64,000 nt of DNA, from positions 1 through 64,000 of the forward strand of contig BPGW01000003.1 in assembly GCA_026003235.1 (NCBI GenBank). Reading direction: 5' to 3'. The notes under the pieces were generated by a model. It saw nothing but the letters and a program-made list of their open reading frames with translations. It ran no database searches and had not been told where the DNA came from. This DNA is from Bacteroidia bacterium (lineage in GTDB: Bacteria; Bacteroidota; Bacteroidia; SpSt-205). Shown in pieces: positions 63,811 to 64,000 of this stretch (position 1 is its first letter; the number at the start of each line of letters is the position of its first letter). The position numbers and the translations under genes were made by a program.

Positions 63811-64000
63811 ATGGCGCTTGCCTGCGGGATCGTAGGCCTGCCCAATGTAGGCAAGTCTACCCTCTTCAATGCGCTTTCCGGAACAGCCTTAGCGGCTGCG
63901 GCCAACTACCCCTTTTGCACCATTGAGCCCAATCGCGCCATCGTGCCAGTGCCCGATCCCCGGTTGCACACGCTGGCGAGCCTGGTGGCTGCCCAGCACA
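63811..64000 (+). CDS. ychF: Obg-like GTPase/ATPase YchF, 5' part only
   Basis: The 63 visible codons encode the N-terminal G domain: [18 protein letters not shown] (G1) and [11 protein letters not shown] (G2), then VPVPDPRL with the usual YchF spacing. YchF is a conserved P-loop protein that binds ribosomes and prefers ATP over GTP. The gene continues beyond the window. Confidence 0.95.
   Translation, partial: MALACGIVGLPNVGKSTLFNALSGTALAAAANYPFCTIEPNRAIVPVPDPRLHTLASLVAAQH

Overview
This 64 kb window reads as a gene-dense chromosomal segment of a Bacteroidota bacterium. The lineage call rests on three things: Por-type (T9SS) sorting domains on secreted proteins, a PorE-like T9SS component, and the Bacteroidota-type promoter motif TAnnTTTG. 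That motif lies almost directly against the start codon of about 19 genes. The sequence is fairly GC-rich and many genes overlap by 1-8 bases (ATGA, GTGA, TGATG). I see no tRNA, rRNA, CRISPR array, insertion sequence or prophage. No gene-free stretch exceeds about 220 bases. I cannot name a genus.

Layout. 1-10 kb: the tail of a T9SS-sorted protein; ribonucleotide reductase nrdA and nrdB on the minus strand, separated by a plus-strand membrane protein; recF; pdhA; and the start of a phosphatase/kinase signalling pair. 10-21 kb: the Ser/Thr kinase, a TonB-dependent receptor, gatB, and a type-I-secretion-like ABC/HlyD/TolC operon. 21-31 kb: dnaB, a small lipoprotein, an isolated nuoD, oppABC, a membrane protein and dnaX. 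31-44.6 kb: a large T9SS-sorted beta-helix protein, an AsmA-like protein, a nuclease-like secreted protein, ybaB, rpsO-pnp, a sugar-nucleotide epimerase and two secreted paralogues. 44.6-56.8 kb (minus strand): a dcw-type division and wall operon, mraZ-rsmH-ftsL-ftsI-murE-mraY-murD. It continues into a stand-alone MurD C-terminal-domain paralogue, a CHAD protein and a large TPR protein. 56.9-64 kb: dnaN, a NeuD-like acyltransferase, porE, rsfS, a DedA protein, a GAF protein, two small proteins and the start of ychF.

The most notable points are these. (1) dnaX carries a run of nine A at the gamma/tau junction, with a hairpin just downstream and the tau frame continuing out of register. (2) A PP2C phosphatase, once three one-base indels are repaired, is joined through one membrane helix to two LysM domains and is coupled to a membrane Ser/Thr kinase. 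(3) A degenerate, stand-alone MurD C-terminal domain lies immediately downstream of murD. (4) MraY contains a PDZ-like insert. (5) NrdB has Leu where the radical Tyr should be. (6) Promoter motif and start codon are fused in a way that implies widespread leaderless mRNAs.

Caution: about 16 single-base indels, nearly all one extra base and many in homopolymers, break otherwise well-conserved genes, and they are concentrated in the first 10 kb. I treat most as sequence errors and give restored coordinates, but real decay, especially of nrdA, cannot be excluded from the sequence alone.
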